Source: Macrobrachium rosenbergii (taxonomy: Eukaryota > Arthropoda > Malacostraca > Decapoda > Palaemonidae). Taken from it: a stretch of 64,000 nucleotides of DNA. The notes under the pieces are model-generated. The model was not told where the DNA came from. It searched no databases and saw only the letters and a program-made list of their open reading frames with translations. The DNA is taken from positions 72,087,506 through 72,151,505 of the forward strand of contig NC_089742.1 in NCBI RefSeq assembly GCF_040412425.1, written 5' to 3'. A program made the translations under genes and the position numbers. Positions 1 through 10,978 of this stretch are shown piece after piece (within the stretch, counting starts at the first letter, position 1; each line of letters begins with the position of its first letter).

Positions 1-1254
1 TATCTGAAGAAACTTCCAGCTCTATGAGAAGGAACTGAAGGATCTGTCTTTCCGGGAACACTACCAGAAAAAAAAAAAAACGGTTCCTTAAGAAGGCTCC
101 CAACCCATAACTGAAGCGTTGAAAAGAATCCAGGACTAGCTTCACGGATGAAGGAACTTCCTTTCCAAAAGACTAAGTTCAGACGACTATAAGAACAAGG
201 GCTCTAGAGAAAACTTGTGCTGTCAGGAGGCTGACATCTGGCAAGGACAAGGAAGGGTGCTTCCTGCATCTCCAAAACCCATTCAATAAGGAAGAGGCTA
301 CCTGGTTCATCCTCTATTTGCTGTGGGCATGCTTCGTACTGGTGATCATGCACTCGCAGCCAAAAGGCAAATTGGTAGAATGACATGCAGAACCACAGAC
401 AACCTTACAAAGAACCTGCTAAATCTGCAGACTTTTATGACAGCCAGGAGAAAAGGTCAAAATCCTTGCAGATTCAACAAAAACTGAACTCTTTAACACT
501 TAGCGTGGACTCAATGATACCTACACCTTACAGGAAACGTTGTTCAACCAACAACTAAACTGCAAAAAGACCGTGAGAAGAAGATAGCTTTAACTGTTGA
601 CAGGAAGCATATAACAGCAACTGTTAACATGTAGATCTTCAGCGGAGTGAAGAGCCAAGACGCTCATGGCATTGTCTTCCCCCAAAACCTTGGCACTGAA
701 GTAAAATCCAAGGACGCATTAGATCTGTCCAATCTGGCCAGTGTTTCGTGGGCACCACAGTTTCGTGGGCACCACAGCTAGAGTAGGTTCACTACTAATG
801 TCCCAGGCATGAAGAGGGGAATGAGGGTAAAAACTCTTGGGCCGTCTGAAAACAGAGATTCTTGGCAGACGGAAAAACTAAAAAATCTGGGAGATTCTTT
901 AGGTTGACAGGAGGACTTTGGCCAGTGTTCCTGATGTCAATCCAGGAAAAATAGGACTTCCAACAATCTTGACAGGGAAGTCTAGATCCGACAAGGTACC
1001 AGAGTGAGGGAAGATAAAAGACACTGTCTTGCTCCTTTTAAATGAAAGCCAATTTTCCAACCTTGACAGATGCTTGGATGACGAGGAAATAGCCCAAAGA
1101 GGGAGCTTCCTTCAGCACCTCTGACCCAGAAGTCTTGTCCAGAGGTAAACTTGGTCCCTGCTAAATGGTAACTGGTGCACAAGACAGTACAACAGTGCAT
1201 TCTTAAAATTCAGGCACTGAACCAAAGAGGAAATAGCACTAGACACAGCAGGTT

Positions 1255-1870
1255 GGTGCTTGGATCCCTCAGATCCCACTGTAAACTTAGATCCCTCAGA
1301 TCCCACTGGACACTTGGATCCCCTGGATCCCACTGGACACTTGGATCCATCAGATCCCATTGGACACTTGGATCCGTCAGATCCCACTGGACACTTGGAT
1401 CCATCAGATCCAACTGGACACTTGGGATCCGTCAGATCCCACTGGACACTTGGATCCATCAGATCCAACTGGACACTTGGATCCGTCAGATCCCACTGGA
1501 CACTTGGATCCGTCAGATCCCACTTGACTTGGATCCATCAGATCCCACTGGACTTGGATCCATCAGATCCCACTTGACCTGGATCCGTCAGATCCCACTT
1601 GACCTGGATCCATCAGATCTCACTTGACTTGGATCCATCAGATCTCACTCGACTTGGATACATCAGATCCCACTTGACTTGGATCCGTCAGATCCCACTT
1701 GACTTGGGTCTGTCAGATCCCACTGTACAATTGGATCCAACAGATCCCACTGTACAATGGGATCATCAGATCCTGCTGAATGCTTGGATCCATCAGATCC
1801 CACTGGCCACTTGGATCCAACAGACCCCACTGGATGCTTGGAGCCATAAGATCCCTCTGTATGCTTTGAT
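1255..1870. repeat. 27/25-bp minisatellite inside DIRS F gag
   Basis: About 24 tandem units with core ttggatccatcagatccca. The first nine or so are 27 bp and then the unit shortens to 25 bp. Read on the minus strand the 27-bp units encode a nine-residue repeat (CPVGSDGSK type), in line with an origin inside the gag coding region. The array decays at its right end. Confidence 0.9.
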
Positions 1871-2592
1871 CTCAGTGGATGCTTTGGACACTGGGCGCTC
1901 GGACTCCATCTGCTCTGACACTGCTAGGCACTCAGATTGAAAGAGCGTTTGGCGCCAATACTGGCGCTCCACAAGATACTCCCAAAAACGTCATCAACAC
2001 CCCATCTACACTGGGATCCATGTCTGTCCACACTAGGATCCTGGAACAACACCGTTGATGCTTGTTACATATACTGGAATCCGTAATTGTTCACACTGGG
2101 ATCCGTATCACTAGAGGACGCCTTTCCAATGGCTATCCGTCAAGACCTGCGGACAGCAGGATTGACTGAGAAGTAACTACCCGGGGGCAAAAAACCCTTC
2201 GAATCCCCATGCACCGACAGTATGCCTCCTCCCAGGTTTAGGGGAGTCTGACAGGGACTGGCTTTAGGAGATCCCATAGGGCTGGAGTGCCACAGCCTCC
2301 ACTACACATCCAGTAAGATTTCCAGTGGCTGTCTGTCGATACCTGGGATTGGCAACAGGCTCAACTGAAGGGGCTACTACCCATGTGTAACCCCCCGACC
2401 TCCCTGGGACTTCTAGTATGCCTCCTCCCAGGTTTAGGGGAGTCTGACTGGGACTTTCTGTCTAGAAGCATCAGAGGACGAGTAGACACCTCCTCCACTG
2501 CACAACACTTCACTATTTCAAGGTTAACTTTTGTTACCCCAGACACAAGACTGGCAATGGCATGGGAAGGAAGCGAGGGAGCCAGGCGCGGG

Positions 2593-2595
<3 letters not shown>

Positions 2596-2643
<48 letters not shown>
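2596..2643. repeat. A48 homopolymer
   Basis: Forty-eight consecutive A on the plus strand. The paralogous position in element G (about 31240-31260) reads gggagaagataagaggg, so this is a homopolymer expansion inside the DIRS element and not a retroposon tail. Confidence 0.9.
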
Positions 2644-2647
<4 letters not shown>

Positions 2648-2689
2648 GCTAGTAGTAGGAGAGAAAAATGGATGGGGAGTAGGTACCAG

Positions 2690-2895
2690 ACTACACTTGG
2701 ATCCCTGGGCCACTCTGATCCACTGGGTGCTTGGACCTGCCAGGCGCTTGGATCCATTGGGCGCTTGGATCCGCTGGGCGCTCGGATCCACTGGGTGCAT
2801 GGATCTGCTGGGTGCTCGGATCCACTGGGCGCACGGATCCACTGGGCGCTCGGATCCACTGGGCGTTCGGATCCCACTGATTGCTTGTATCTCAC
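2690..2895. repeat. 17-bp minisatellite inside DIRS F gag
   Basis: About ten imperfect units of the type ggatccactgggcgctc. The 17-bp period is not a multiple of three, so it cycles through reading frames. It is a second array next to the 27/25-bp array in the same gag region. Confidence 0.85.
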
Positions 2896-3249
2896 TGAGC
2901 GGTTTGCCGGGGGCTGGGTGCTCCCAGGTGCAATTGGCGCCAGGCAACTAGGCATCAAACAAGGTAATAGCTCACAAGCTAAGAAATTGGGAGCTGGTGA
3001 GCGTTCCTGGGCGTTTGGAGCCAATCCTCGGCTGTCAAGAACGTCAATTCTTTCGAAAGCCAAGCACAACCAAAATAAGCACAATTCTCTCCTACTATGC
3101 TCTGCTCTTACACTTTTTCAGTTCTCTCCAAAGGAAAGTGTAATAACATGATTTTAATTAATCTTGAAGTACCCAGGGTACCCTCATACAGACAAATCTA
3201 AACTCCTAACAAACATTATTTGAGATTTATGAAGATATAGTATATCATT

Positions 3250-3565
3250 ATCGGCCCTGTAGCGAACGCAATGTTTACATTTTATTACGCTACTCAATAT
3301 ATATCAAGCGAATGCAAAGTTTACTTTATCACATCACTCTGCAACACTTTACATTATTCATTACTCGTCGTAGCTTATGCAAAGTTTACCTTATTACGTT
3401 GTTCGGCAACACTTTATATTATTACATTACTCGTCGTAGTGTACGCACAGTTTACTTTATTACGTTACTCTGGCAACACTACATTATTGCATTACTCGTC
3501 GTAGCGAATGCAATGTTTATTACGTTAATCAGCTACACTTTACATTATTACATTACTCATTGTAC
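3250..3565. repeat. About 65-bp tandem repeat in the DIRS F leader
   Basis: Roughly five diverged units containing ctcgtcgtag, gcaaagtttacttt, attacgttactc and ggcaacacttta. A single related stretch occurs in element G near 31620-31680, so the amplification looks specific to F. Confidence 0.8.
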
Positions 3566-4047
3566 AGGTGAGTAAAACCAAAGATGTAATTTCACTACTG
3601 TAGCCTACAAAAAATCAGTTCAGTAGCAAACGTAAATATCGGTTCGGCAATGACGCAATGTTTATAATATAGTACGCCACTCGGCAAAGTAGTTAAACAA
3701 TTAACTGCAATTTTCACTGTAAAAGCAAAAATTGATATACCAGACTCCATTTAGTAGCAACAAACCAAGGAAAAAACTCATCCTGAAATTTTTTGGCTTG
3801 AATACCAAAGTCTGGTTAATAACCAGCGAAAAAAGAAAAGCTGCTGCTGACACCTGATGTTAATAACAGACATTACAGAAAAAGACTGAGGATTCTCTGC
3901 TTAGTAGTTCCTAACTATCTCGTTAGGGGGCGAGACTAGTCACCTACACAGAGCATCGGTGTCGCTACCGCGAAATTTGAATTTAAGCTACTGCGAATAA
4001 ACGAAACTAATAGCTATGTAATTACTTGGTAAGTTACTTATATAAAA

Positions 4048-5386
4048 AGCAGAAGCAGGGGTCAAAACTGGTGAAGTGTGAGGAGGAGCAGAAGAGAACA
4101 GCTGGTACTTTCACCTCTGCAGGCAACATCAGTTCTTTTTTCAATTTCCTATATCTAGATCCATCCTTTTCCACTGGGAAGGAAACCAAAAGGCACTACA
4201 GTATACAGTCAAGAGACAACATGCACTCCTCACCTCTATAAAATGCACATTAGGAGTGACTAAGAGTACAGAGGACATCAGCCTTGCATACATATTCTCA
4301 CCCTGGGCATCCACTATCATTTCAATAAGTAAGAAATTGTCAGATATCAACATTCTTACATCAGTCATTAACAAAAAACAAGAGAATACTTGAAAGTCAG
4401 CTTCAACAACAGCATGTTCCCCAAAAGAGCACAAAACAGACAAGTATGCAGCACTGCAACTGAAAAAAATATGGCTGTAGTCTGAGAATTAAGTGGATGG
4501 TTTCCCCACACCCAATTTACCTACCACTAGCCGACTACTTGTTAACAAGCTTCAAGACCACACGCGCTTTCGCCAAAAGTATATCTATATAATGGGAAAA
4601 GGTTTGCATTCATCATTCTTACAACAATCAACAGTGTTAACAAGCAAGTCAGCTCCAACAATAGCCATATATAACATGAACACCATAGTGTGTACACTGC
4701 AAGGCAGCTGAAGAAACAATGGAAAAGTTTACCAAGTGAATGGGTGGTTCCTCTACCCCATCCCTCATCTGCCACTAGTTAATTATTTTGTTACTAAACT
4801 TCAATGACCAGACCAGCTTTTGCCAAAGATACATCCATATTAAAGATGAAGGTTTGTATTCTCGCAGGACAAATATAATTACTGTACTAGATAAATTGGT
4901 AAATTCTTCACACAAACAAATGTGGCATTCTAATAATAATGTTGCAAATTTACTGGTTACCACAGTACCTGTGGCCTAGCATAAATTCTTAAAGGTAAAA
5001 CTATGTTCTACAAAATAAATATTTTTACCTAAAATAAAGTGTAACAAATCAAAAGACCCAAACGGTGATGCAATAAATTTTATGATAATAATCCCTCTTC
5101 CATATGCACTAGTGAGTATGAGATTCTCATTATCACTAGTGATACCTTGAACTGTTAACATTATGTGCTGTATACATCTACAAAGTACAGTATATCAAGA
5201 AACAATATCTGAGTAATGTATTTTTGTAAAATGAATATATGTAGCCATGCTCTGATGAAACTTTGTATCCATTCTCACTAAAAGTTTTCAGAAATATCTT
5301 TGCAAACATCCCACAAAATTGCATACAGACTTCAAATTCCCATAATTACATCCTTTTCAAACCAACTAATGAAAATTTTTAGGTAT
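4048..5386. other. Region downstream of host gene, with two diverged repeat copies
   Basis: No gene is supported here. Two related blocks, about 4480-4640 and 4725-4870, share a pattern containing gtggatggtt, ccactag, aagcttcaa-gacca and gccaaa-tatat. Similar blocks occur at about 19615-19720 (minus) and 22985-23090 (plus), so this is an unclassified interspersed repeat. The 3' UTR of the host gene should lie here, but I see no convincing poly(A) signal. A minus ORF at 4141-4443 is preceded by a T-rich AG, but nothing else supports it as an exon. Confidence 0.5.
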
Positions 5387-8300
5387 TTAACTACAATCCT
5401 TGATACAACACTTTACCTTAGGAACAATTCTGAATCGTGGGTCTAATAGCTGAGATGCTGGGCGTATCCTTAATTTGGGCATTTTACTATCTGGGGTGCT
5501 TTCAGCACTCTCTCGAAGGATTGACTGAATGGAGTTCTGCAGTGAAGAACCATCAGTACGTGCAGGCTCTTCATCAGTACTTGATTTTGCCGCCTGAGGA
5601 GATGCTGCTATTTCCTTAGGATCAGTATCAACATCTTCACATATAACGAGTGTATCTGAATCACTGTCATCCTCATGCAAATCTAATCCATCATGTTGTT
5701 CTGACTGTTCAGTTGCCTTTTTTGCATCTTGCTTTTCCTTTTCCACTTTCTCTTTTTCTTTTTCTTCCCTTTCTTTTGAATCTTTATCTAACTGTGCACT
5801 TAATTTACGAATAGTGTCCTGAAGGGAGCCACTTCCCACTATAATATGGTCTTCATCAAAAGTGCTTGCATCCAATGCACTTACCGTGGAATCAGAATCT
5901 GAATCCACAGAGTTTTCTTCACTGACAGATGGTTTCTTGCTTGACTGATCCCTTTGTTCCTCAATCACTGGAAACAGACCTGATTCATTTTCTTTGGTCT
6001 CCTCTTTACTGTTTTCTGACTCAATGGTTATTTTTTGCTTATCTTCACCTGGGATCACAGCACCTTCCTTCTGGTTAGGTAGTTCTGATAATGACTCGCA
6101 CGCTCCCTTGGCTAAACTAATTTTTTCTCCTAAATTTTCCACCTTTTCACCTGTATCATTATCCTTATTGACCTTTACTTTATCCCCAAGATCAGCGTTT
6201 CCCTTGAAGCTGTCACCCTTAGATGGTATTGTAGATCCAGCAATAGAAGGCCCTGACTCATCAACATCAGTTTCATCCAGCTTTTGACAAATAGTTTCAA
6301 GCAAAGACATTCGTTTGTGCACTTGTTGAGCAGATGTTGAAATGTGAATATTATGTGATATTCGGTCAACTAGTTGCTTTGCTTTAGCTTCAGCTTCTTC
6401 TTCTTCTTCTCTTTTATCTTCACCAACAAAAACCTCTAAATCAGGACCTTTTTTTCCTTTCTTCTTTTTCTTTCCTTTGTACCTAGATCTTGGTGCCACT
6501 ACACACTCTCCTTCTGTGGACTTCCTAATCTCTGAATGCAATACAATAGCCCTAGACATATTAGCTTTGTGGATGTCAGCCTTGCCTCCATGACGCTGCT
6601 GCACGTGCTGTTCAGCAGCCTGTAAGCTAATACGCACAAACATGCATATTTTGCACACATGTATATATAACCATCCATCTTCTTGTATCATATTCAACAC
6701 AGAAAATTTTGAAGACTGGGTCATGTGATTACTCTTGTGATGATCCTCAAGTAATGATCTCTTATAAGTTTTATATCCACAAAGGTCACACACATAGCGA
6801 TACTCACCAGTATGACTAGAAACATGATTGTAGAAGTCTTCCTTCACCTCTGACATATAGTTACAAAGACGACAATGAAAAGCATTCTCAGCTGCCTTGG
6901 GAACATGCTCAAGATAATGGTAAATCAGATCAAAACGGCTATTTGAGAAGTAGTCACAGTTTCTGCATGTTACACTTTCTTCAAATGTCATAGCTTTTGG
7001 AATCCAAGTTAATGATAATGCAGGTGTAGGTTCATCATCAGAAAATTGTGCTTTGACTGGTGGTCCAACATGCTCTCTGATAACGGGTCCAAAGTCTTCT
7101 TTCTTGAATTCACATGGTAATTCACGTTCAATATGAAAGTTAACAAGATGGTTAGCAATGTGACGACCTACATAATCACACATATCACACTGAAACAAAT
7201 CAATTACTCCTCCATCATCCCACTCAGTGACCTCTGCTACCCGAGGTTCAACAAGAGAACCTCGGGTGACCCTTCTGCATTCTGGTGGGATAACTGGCGT
7301 GCCAACTTTAGCTCTTTTGCCTTTTTTAGATACCACAGAATCAGGAGTTTTGAGTTCTCGTCCTTCACTGGACACCTGTGAAGCATCATCCATGAAGCTA
7401 CTAGAACTCATTCTACCAATACTTGCAGTATCATCTCCATCATCATCTCCTTCAAAATCTGCCTTACTATAATCAGATCCACAAACTTCCACAGTATCCT
7501 GTTTTGTATCTGGTACCAGCTCACATCCCTTTTTCAATGAATCCACTTCAGTATGAATACCCTTTTCATGATCACCCTTAACCACTGCATCATCATCCTT
7601 GAGGTTGAAACCAGTTTCTGGTAATCCTTTCACTATGCTTTGAACTTTTTCATCATCTAATTTTTGTGGAGCATCACTAGTGAGGCTACATTGAAATGCA
7701 TTTAAATTTTTTAGTTCAACATTCTCTCCATCTTTATTTGGAAACCTGCAACAAGACTCGGGCAAATTGCAAGGCTTTTCATTGTTAGGTGAAGTAGAGC
7801 ATGAACATGAAACTGTATTTGATTCTTTATCCTTGTTCATTAAATTACAGCTTGAACTCACCAGTTCTCCATAAGCTTCTTTATTTACCAAAACTGGCAC
7901 ATTTAGTGCCTTCAGATCTGAAGGTTTACTTTGTTCTGCAACCTCTTCTTTTTTTTTTTCAAGTATCTGCTCAGTAGTAGGTTCTGCTATGCATGAACCT
8001 TGGGGTTGGAGATCTTCGACAGGTTTCTTTTCTCTTTGTGAATTCAGGCTTTCTTTCCTTTCTTTTTCCATTTCATCAAGGTGAGAAGTTTGATCACCAA
8101 CTTTTTCTGACAATTCTAACTTCTGCTTAGTTGCAATGGTAAGCAAGCTTTCTTCATTCTTTTTTGGGCTGTTTGTGTCCTTTTCCTCCTTTTGGAACTC
8201 AGTCTTGTTTCCTTTACACTTCACCACTTCCACTGCAGAATCAGACAACATTTTTGGTACACTAACATCTTTAGACTTTTCTTCCATCTTGTTGCTTTGA

Positions 8301-10978
8301 AAAGTTTGTGTGGTACTATCATAGTCCTCCCCTGAAACCATCTCTTTAGACAACTTTGGTTCATTATCATTTTTTGTCTCTGCATTAATTTCTGACATGT
8401 CTGATTTCGTTTTTTCTAGGAATTCACCTCCAGCTTCAGACCCTGACCTTTTCAGTATATCCAATGGTTCCTTCTCAGATTTTGTATTTTTATTTCCAAA
8501 ACCATCTTTGGTAATGTCCTTTGATTGTGGATCGTCAGTTAAAGACTTGTCCAGGGATTCTACAAGCTGGGACACTGTTTTAGTAAGGATCTCCTCCTCA
8601 GTTTCTTTTTCAAAAGACATTTTTCCCTCAAACTCACCTGATTCTTTATTTCCAACCAACTTTTTCTCTTTATTTCCCACTTCTATTATATCATTATTAT
8701 CAGACGCTTTAGACGCCTTTGAATCTAAGTTTGGCTTAATTCCCACAGAACTGATACTGTCAACAGCTAACCTACTAGCTGTACTCTCTTCAACAAGCTC
8801 AGCAACAGATGAAACTGAATTATCATTGCTTTGGTGAAGCCCATGAGGAGGACTTAAAACGTTAGCCAGAACTGAAGCATTTGGTAAGGCATTGCATATA
8901 GTGGGTTCAACCTCCAACAGACTTGGTGTCAAAAGTGTTAAATCTGGTTCCTCATCAGCCATTGTATTATCAAACAAATCTAAATCAGATTCAGACACCT
9001 TAGAATTATCATCTTCACGAGAATGCTCATCATTTATGGCTTCACTTTCAATACGCTGCTTCTTGGCACAAGACGATCTAACAGGACTCGACAGACGTCT
9101 TTTAGCTTCTGATGATTTGTCAGGATTTGCGTCAAAGTGGGAACCTTCACTGCACTGCTTCAAAACCGCTGCACTCCACAACTTAAGGGACAGCTTGGAC
9201 ATAGTACGTTTTGCCTTCTTCCAGTTCCTTTGAAAACTCACAGGAGAAAAACATTTCCTTTTTTTACCTCTCCTGACAGTTGGAGTCCAGTACAAAAGAT
9301 CATTCCTTTGTTCTCCCTGAACAAGAGGAATAATGCCTCTACTTGACCCAGGAGGCCTAGTTTTAACCTTTGACTCCTTGCTTTCAATTTTCTTCTTGGA
9401 TACAGCTTTTCTTCTAGTGTCAACTTTTTTCTTCACTCCCGTTTTCTTACCTATTATTTCAATGTCTTTGAGTAGCACATCCTCTTGAATTTTTTCTGCT
9501 ATAATTTCAACTGGAGAATCATCTGCATCTTCCTGGACAGGAAGTATATCAACAACTCTCCTCTTTACCCCTCTCTTTTTTCCTTTATCATCTTCAAACA
9601 AGGTGATGATAAATTTCTGTGGAACAGGTATTGTTACCTTAAGTTTATTTTGCAAAGGAATCAGTTCCTCTAATTCTCCTTGCGTGTGCCTAGTCAACTT
9701 AATGCCTACACCACTTTGTAAATCTAAGTCATCAATGAAAATTTCAGAGCTAACTTTTGCAAGGGCTTTCTTTCTTTTTGGCTTCTTTGTAGATGATTTT
9801 TTAACCCTTTCCTTTTTTGGTTTGGCAGGTTTAAAAGCTTTCTTGGCTTCTTTCACTTTCTTTGGAGCTCCTCTACCTCTTCCCTTTTTAGGTAGTGACT
9901 GCTGTTGCTTCTTTTTAACACCTTTACATTTATCAGGAAGGCGTTGTTCTGATGGTTCATCTGAAACAACAGAGCTCATCTCTGACAATGTATCCTCATC
10001 ATCATCATCTGAATGAATAGATTCATCAATAACCATGGCTTCATCATCAGAATCAGAATCATCACTTGAGTAAATGTCCTTTTTATCACTACCATGGGAT
10101 TTGGGTTTTACTTCTACCTCTGACTCTGAATCAGATTCAATTATCATTTTCTTTCCCCTTCTAACCTTCTTAGTTCTGTCTGTAGGAGTATCAGAATCAG
10201 ATGACTCAGATTCTGGGGGCTTGCTACTCTTTTTCTCACTCTTTTTGACTTCCTTTGAAATTGAAGTTTTGGGTGCAACAGTTTTATCACCTGGCTTTTT
10301 ATCTCTTGGCTTAACAGAACTTTCCTCTGGAACTTTTGAAGTTTTAGGTTCATCTTTTTTTATCTTTGGAATTTTGAAGCTCTTAGAACCTGCCAAAGAA
10401 CCTACTTTCACACCACACAGAGAGGAATATGAACCACTCTTTACTGTATCTTTATCTTCCTTAGCTTTGGGAGTACTTTTTTCTTCATGAAACAGTTCTT
10501 TCTTCTCTACCTCTGGCTTTTGTATTAAATTTGGTTTTGGAGCAGGTGGTGTTGGTACTAGTGGTGGTGGTTCCTTAGGCCGTGGTTTATAAAATGGATT
10601 TGCATTTCCTCTTGGTCTCTCTGGTAATCCTAAACGAGCTTCTCTGTCACGATTCAGTTGTTCATAGGCATTTTTAGCTTGACGCAAAATACCAACTGTG
10701 CATATCTTGAGAGCAATTGGTGATCCATGCAAAAGATAGCCATTCATTTTTTCAAGAGCTTCACGAGCACTAGCGTGACTAGGAAAGTGAACATAAGCTG
10801 TGCCCTTACAATTGTAATTATTATCAAGTTCGATGGAAATATCTCGCAATATGTACTCTTCAAAGAATCTATATATATGGTGCGAGTTGACAAAATGAGG
10901 TAGACCACACATCATCAGGCAGGTAAAGGACTGACCAATTAATGAACCACTTGCAGAATGTGCAGGGATTACTGTCAC
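5387..10978 (-). CDS. Host gene, giant exon, C-terminal part: RRM and C2H2 zinc-finger protein
   Basis: This stretch is open for 1,863 codons. Counting from 10978, residues 15-95 form an RNA-recognition motif with RNP2-like LMMCGL (21-26) and RNP1-like KGTAYVHF (58-65). A proline-rich linker, a Ser/Asp/Glu-rich region with basic KKGRGRGAPKK-type patches, and a long acidic low-complexity region follow. At about residues 1260-1465 there are five CxxC...HxxxH-type fingers (CDMC, CRNC, CRLC, CDLC, CKIC). The rest is Lys/Glu-rich coiled-coil-like and acidic sequence. RRM plus zinc fingers suggests a nuclear RNA- or chromatin-associated role; I do not recognise a named orthologue. The first codon here is not a true start: coding continues upstream in another frame. 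A donor-like AAG/GTAAAG lies six codons before the stop, so a further 3' exon is possible. Confidence 0.85.
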   Translation of the reverse strand: MTVIPAHSASGSLIGQSFTCLMMCGLPHFVNSHHIYRFFEEYILRDISIELDNNYNCKGTAYVHFPSHASAREALEKMNGYLLHGSPIALKICTVGILRQAKNAYEQLNRDREARLGLPERPRGNANPFYKPRPKEPPPLVPTPPAPKPNLIQKPEVEKKELFHEEKSTPKAKEDKDTVKSGSYSSLCGVKVGSLAGSKSFKIPKIKKDEPKTSKVPEESSVKPRDKKPGDKTVAPKTSISKEVKKSEKKSSKPPESESSDSDTPTDRTKKVRRGKKMIIESDSESEVEVKPKSHGSDKKDIYSSDDSDSDDEAMVIDESIHSDDDDEDTLSEMSSVVSDEPSEQRLPDKCKGVKKKQQQSLPKKGRGRGAPKKVKEAKKAFKPAKPKKERVKKSSTKKPKRKKALAKVSSEIFIDDLDLQSGVGIKLTRHTQGELEELIPLQNKLKVTIPVPQKFIITLFEDDKGKKRGVKRRVVDILPVQEDADDSPVEIIAEKIQEDVLLKDIEIIGKKTGVKKKVDTRRKAVSKKKIESKESKVKTRPPGSSRGIIPLVQGEQRNDLLYWTPTVRRGKKRKCFSPVSFQRNWKKAKRTMSKLSLKLWSAAVLKQCSEGSHFDANPDKSSEAKRRLSSPVRSSCAKKQRIESEAINDEHSREDDNSKVSESDLDLFDNTMADEEPDLTLLTPSLLEVEPTICNALPNASVLANVLSPPHGLHQSNDNSVSSVAELVEESTASRLAVDSISSVGIKPNLDSKASKASDNNDIIEVGNKEKKLVGNKESGEFEGKMSFEKETEEEILTKTVSQLVESLDKSLTDDPQSKDITKDGFGNKNTKSEKEPLDILKRSGSEAGGEFLEKTKSDMSEINAETKNDNEPKLSKEMVSGEDYDSTTQTFQSNKMEEKSKDVSVPKMLSDSAVEVVKCKGNKTEFQKEEKDTNSPKKNEESLLTIATKQKLELSEKVGDQTSHLDEMEKERKESLNSQREKKPVEDLQPQGSCIAEPTTEQILEKKKEEVAEQSKPSDLKALNVPVLVNKEAYGELVSSSCNLMNKDKESNTVSCSCSTSPNNEKPCNLPESCCRFPNKDGENVELKNLNAFQCSLTSDAPQKLDDEKVQSIVKGLPETGFNLKDDDAVVKGDHEKGIHTEVDSLKKGCELVPDTKQDTVEVCGSDYSKADFEGDDDGDDTASIGRMSSSSFMDDASQVSSEGRELKTPDSVVSKKGKRAKVGTPVIPPECRRVTRGSLVEPRVAEVTEWDDGGVIDLFQCDMCDYVGRHIANHLVNFHIERELPCEFKKEDFGPVIREHVGPPVKAQFSDDEPTPALSLTWIPKAMTFEESVTCRNCDYFSNSRFDLIYHYLEHVPKAAENAFHCRLCNYMSEVKEDFYNHVSSHTGEYRYVCDLCGYKTYKRSLLEDHHKSNHMTQSSKFSVLNMIQEDGWLYIHVCKICMFVRISLQAAEQHVQQRHGGKADIHKANMSRAIVLHSEIRKSTEGECVVAPRSRYKGKKKKKGKKGPDLEVFVGEDKREEEEEAEAKAKQLVDRISHNIHISTSAQQVHKRMSLLETICQKLDETDVDESGPSIAGSTIPSKGDSFKGNADLGDKVKVNKDNDTGEKVENLGEKISLAKGACESLSELPNQKEGAVIPGEDKQKITIESENSKEETKENESGLFPVIEEQRDQSSKKPSVSEENSVDSDSDSTVSALDASTFDEDHIIVGSGSLQDTIRKLSAQLDKDSKEREEKEKEKVEKEKQDAKKATEQSEQHDGLDLHEDDSDSDTLVICEDVDTDPKEIAASPQAAKSSTDEEPARTDGSSLQNSIQSILRESAESTPDSKMPKLRIRPASQLLDPRFRIVPKVKCCIKDCS

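Larger units (their letters stand above)
1..4047 (-). mobile_element. DIRS-type retrotransposon F, 5' part (cut by window edge)
   Basis: This is the 5' half of a DIRS-like tyrosine-recombinase retrotransposon in minus orientation, continuing past the left edge. It ends on the right with the terminal-repeat signature shared by the other DIRS copies here (TTACTTGGTAAGTTACTTAT, about 4023-4042), preceded by a gactagtcacctacac block near 3932. Two blocks (about 2220-2480 and 3000-3180) are clearly similar to 30890-31000 and 31390-31560 in element G, so F and G are the same subfamily. The interior corresponds to the gag region, with minisatellites and a poly-A expansion, and no intact ORF survives. 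It lies downstream of the host gene. No RT or recombinase part is visible in this piece. Confidence 0.75.

Noticed and set aside
1255..1870. CRISPR-like array
   Set aside because: Units are contiguous, diverged and without spacers; a minisatellite in eukaryotic DNA.
2383..3151. Overlapping ORFs with poly-Lys or poly-Phe runs
   Set aside because: They arise from the A48 tract inside DIRS F and have no gene structure.
4141..4443. 100-codon minus ORF as the final exon of the host gene
   Set aside because: A T-rich AG lies upstream, but composition and phase give no support and no domain is visible.
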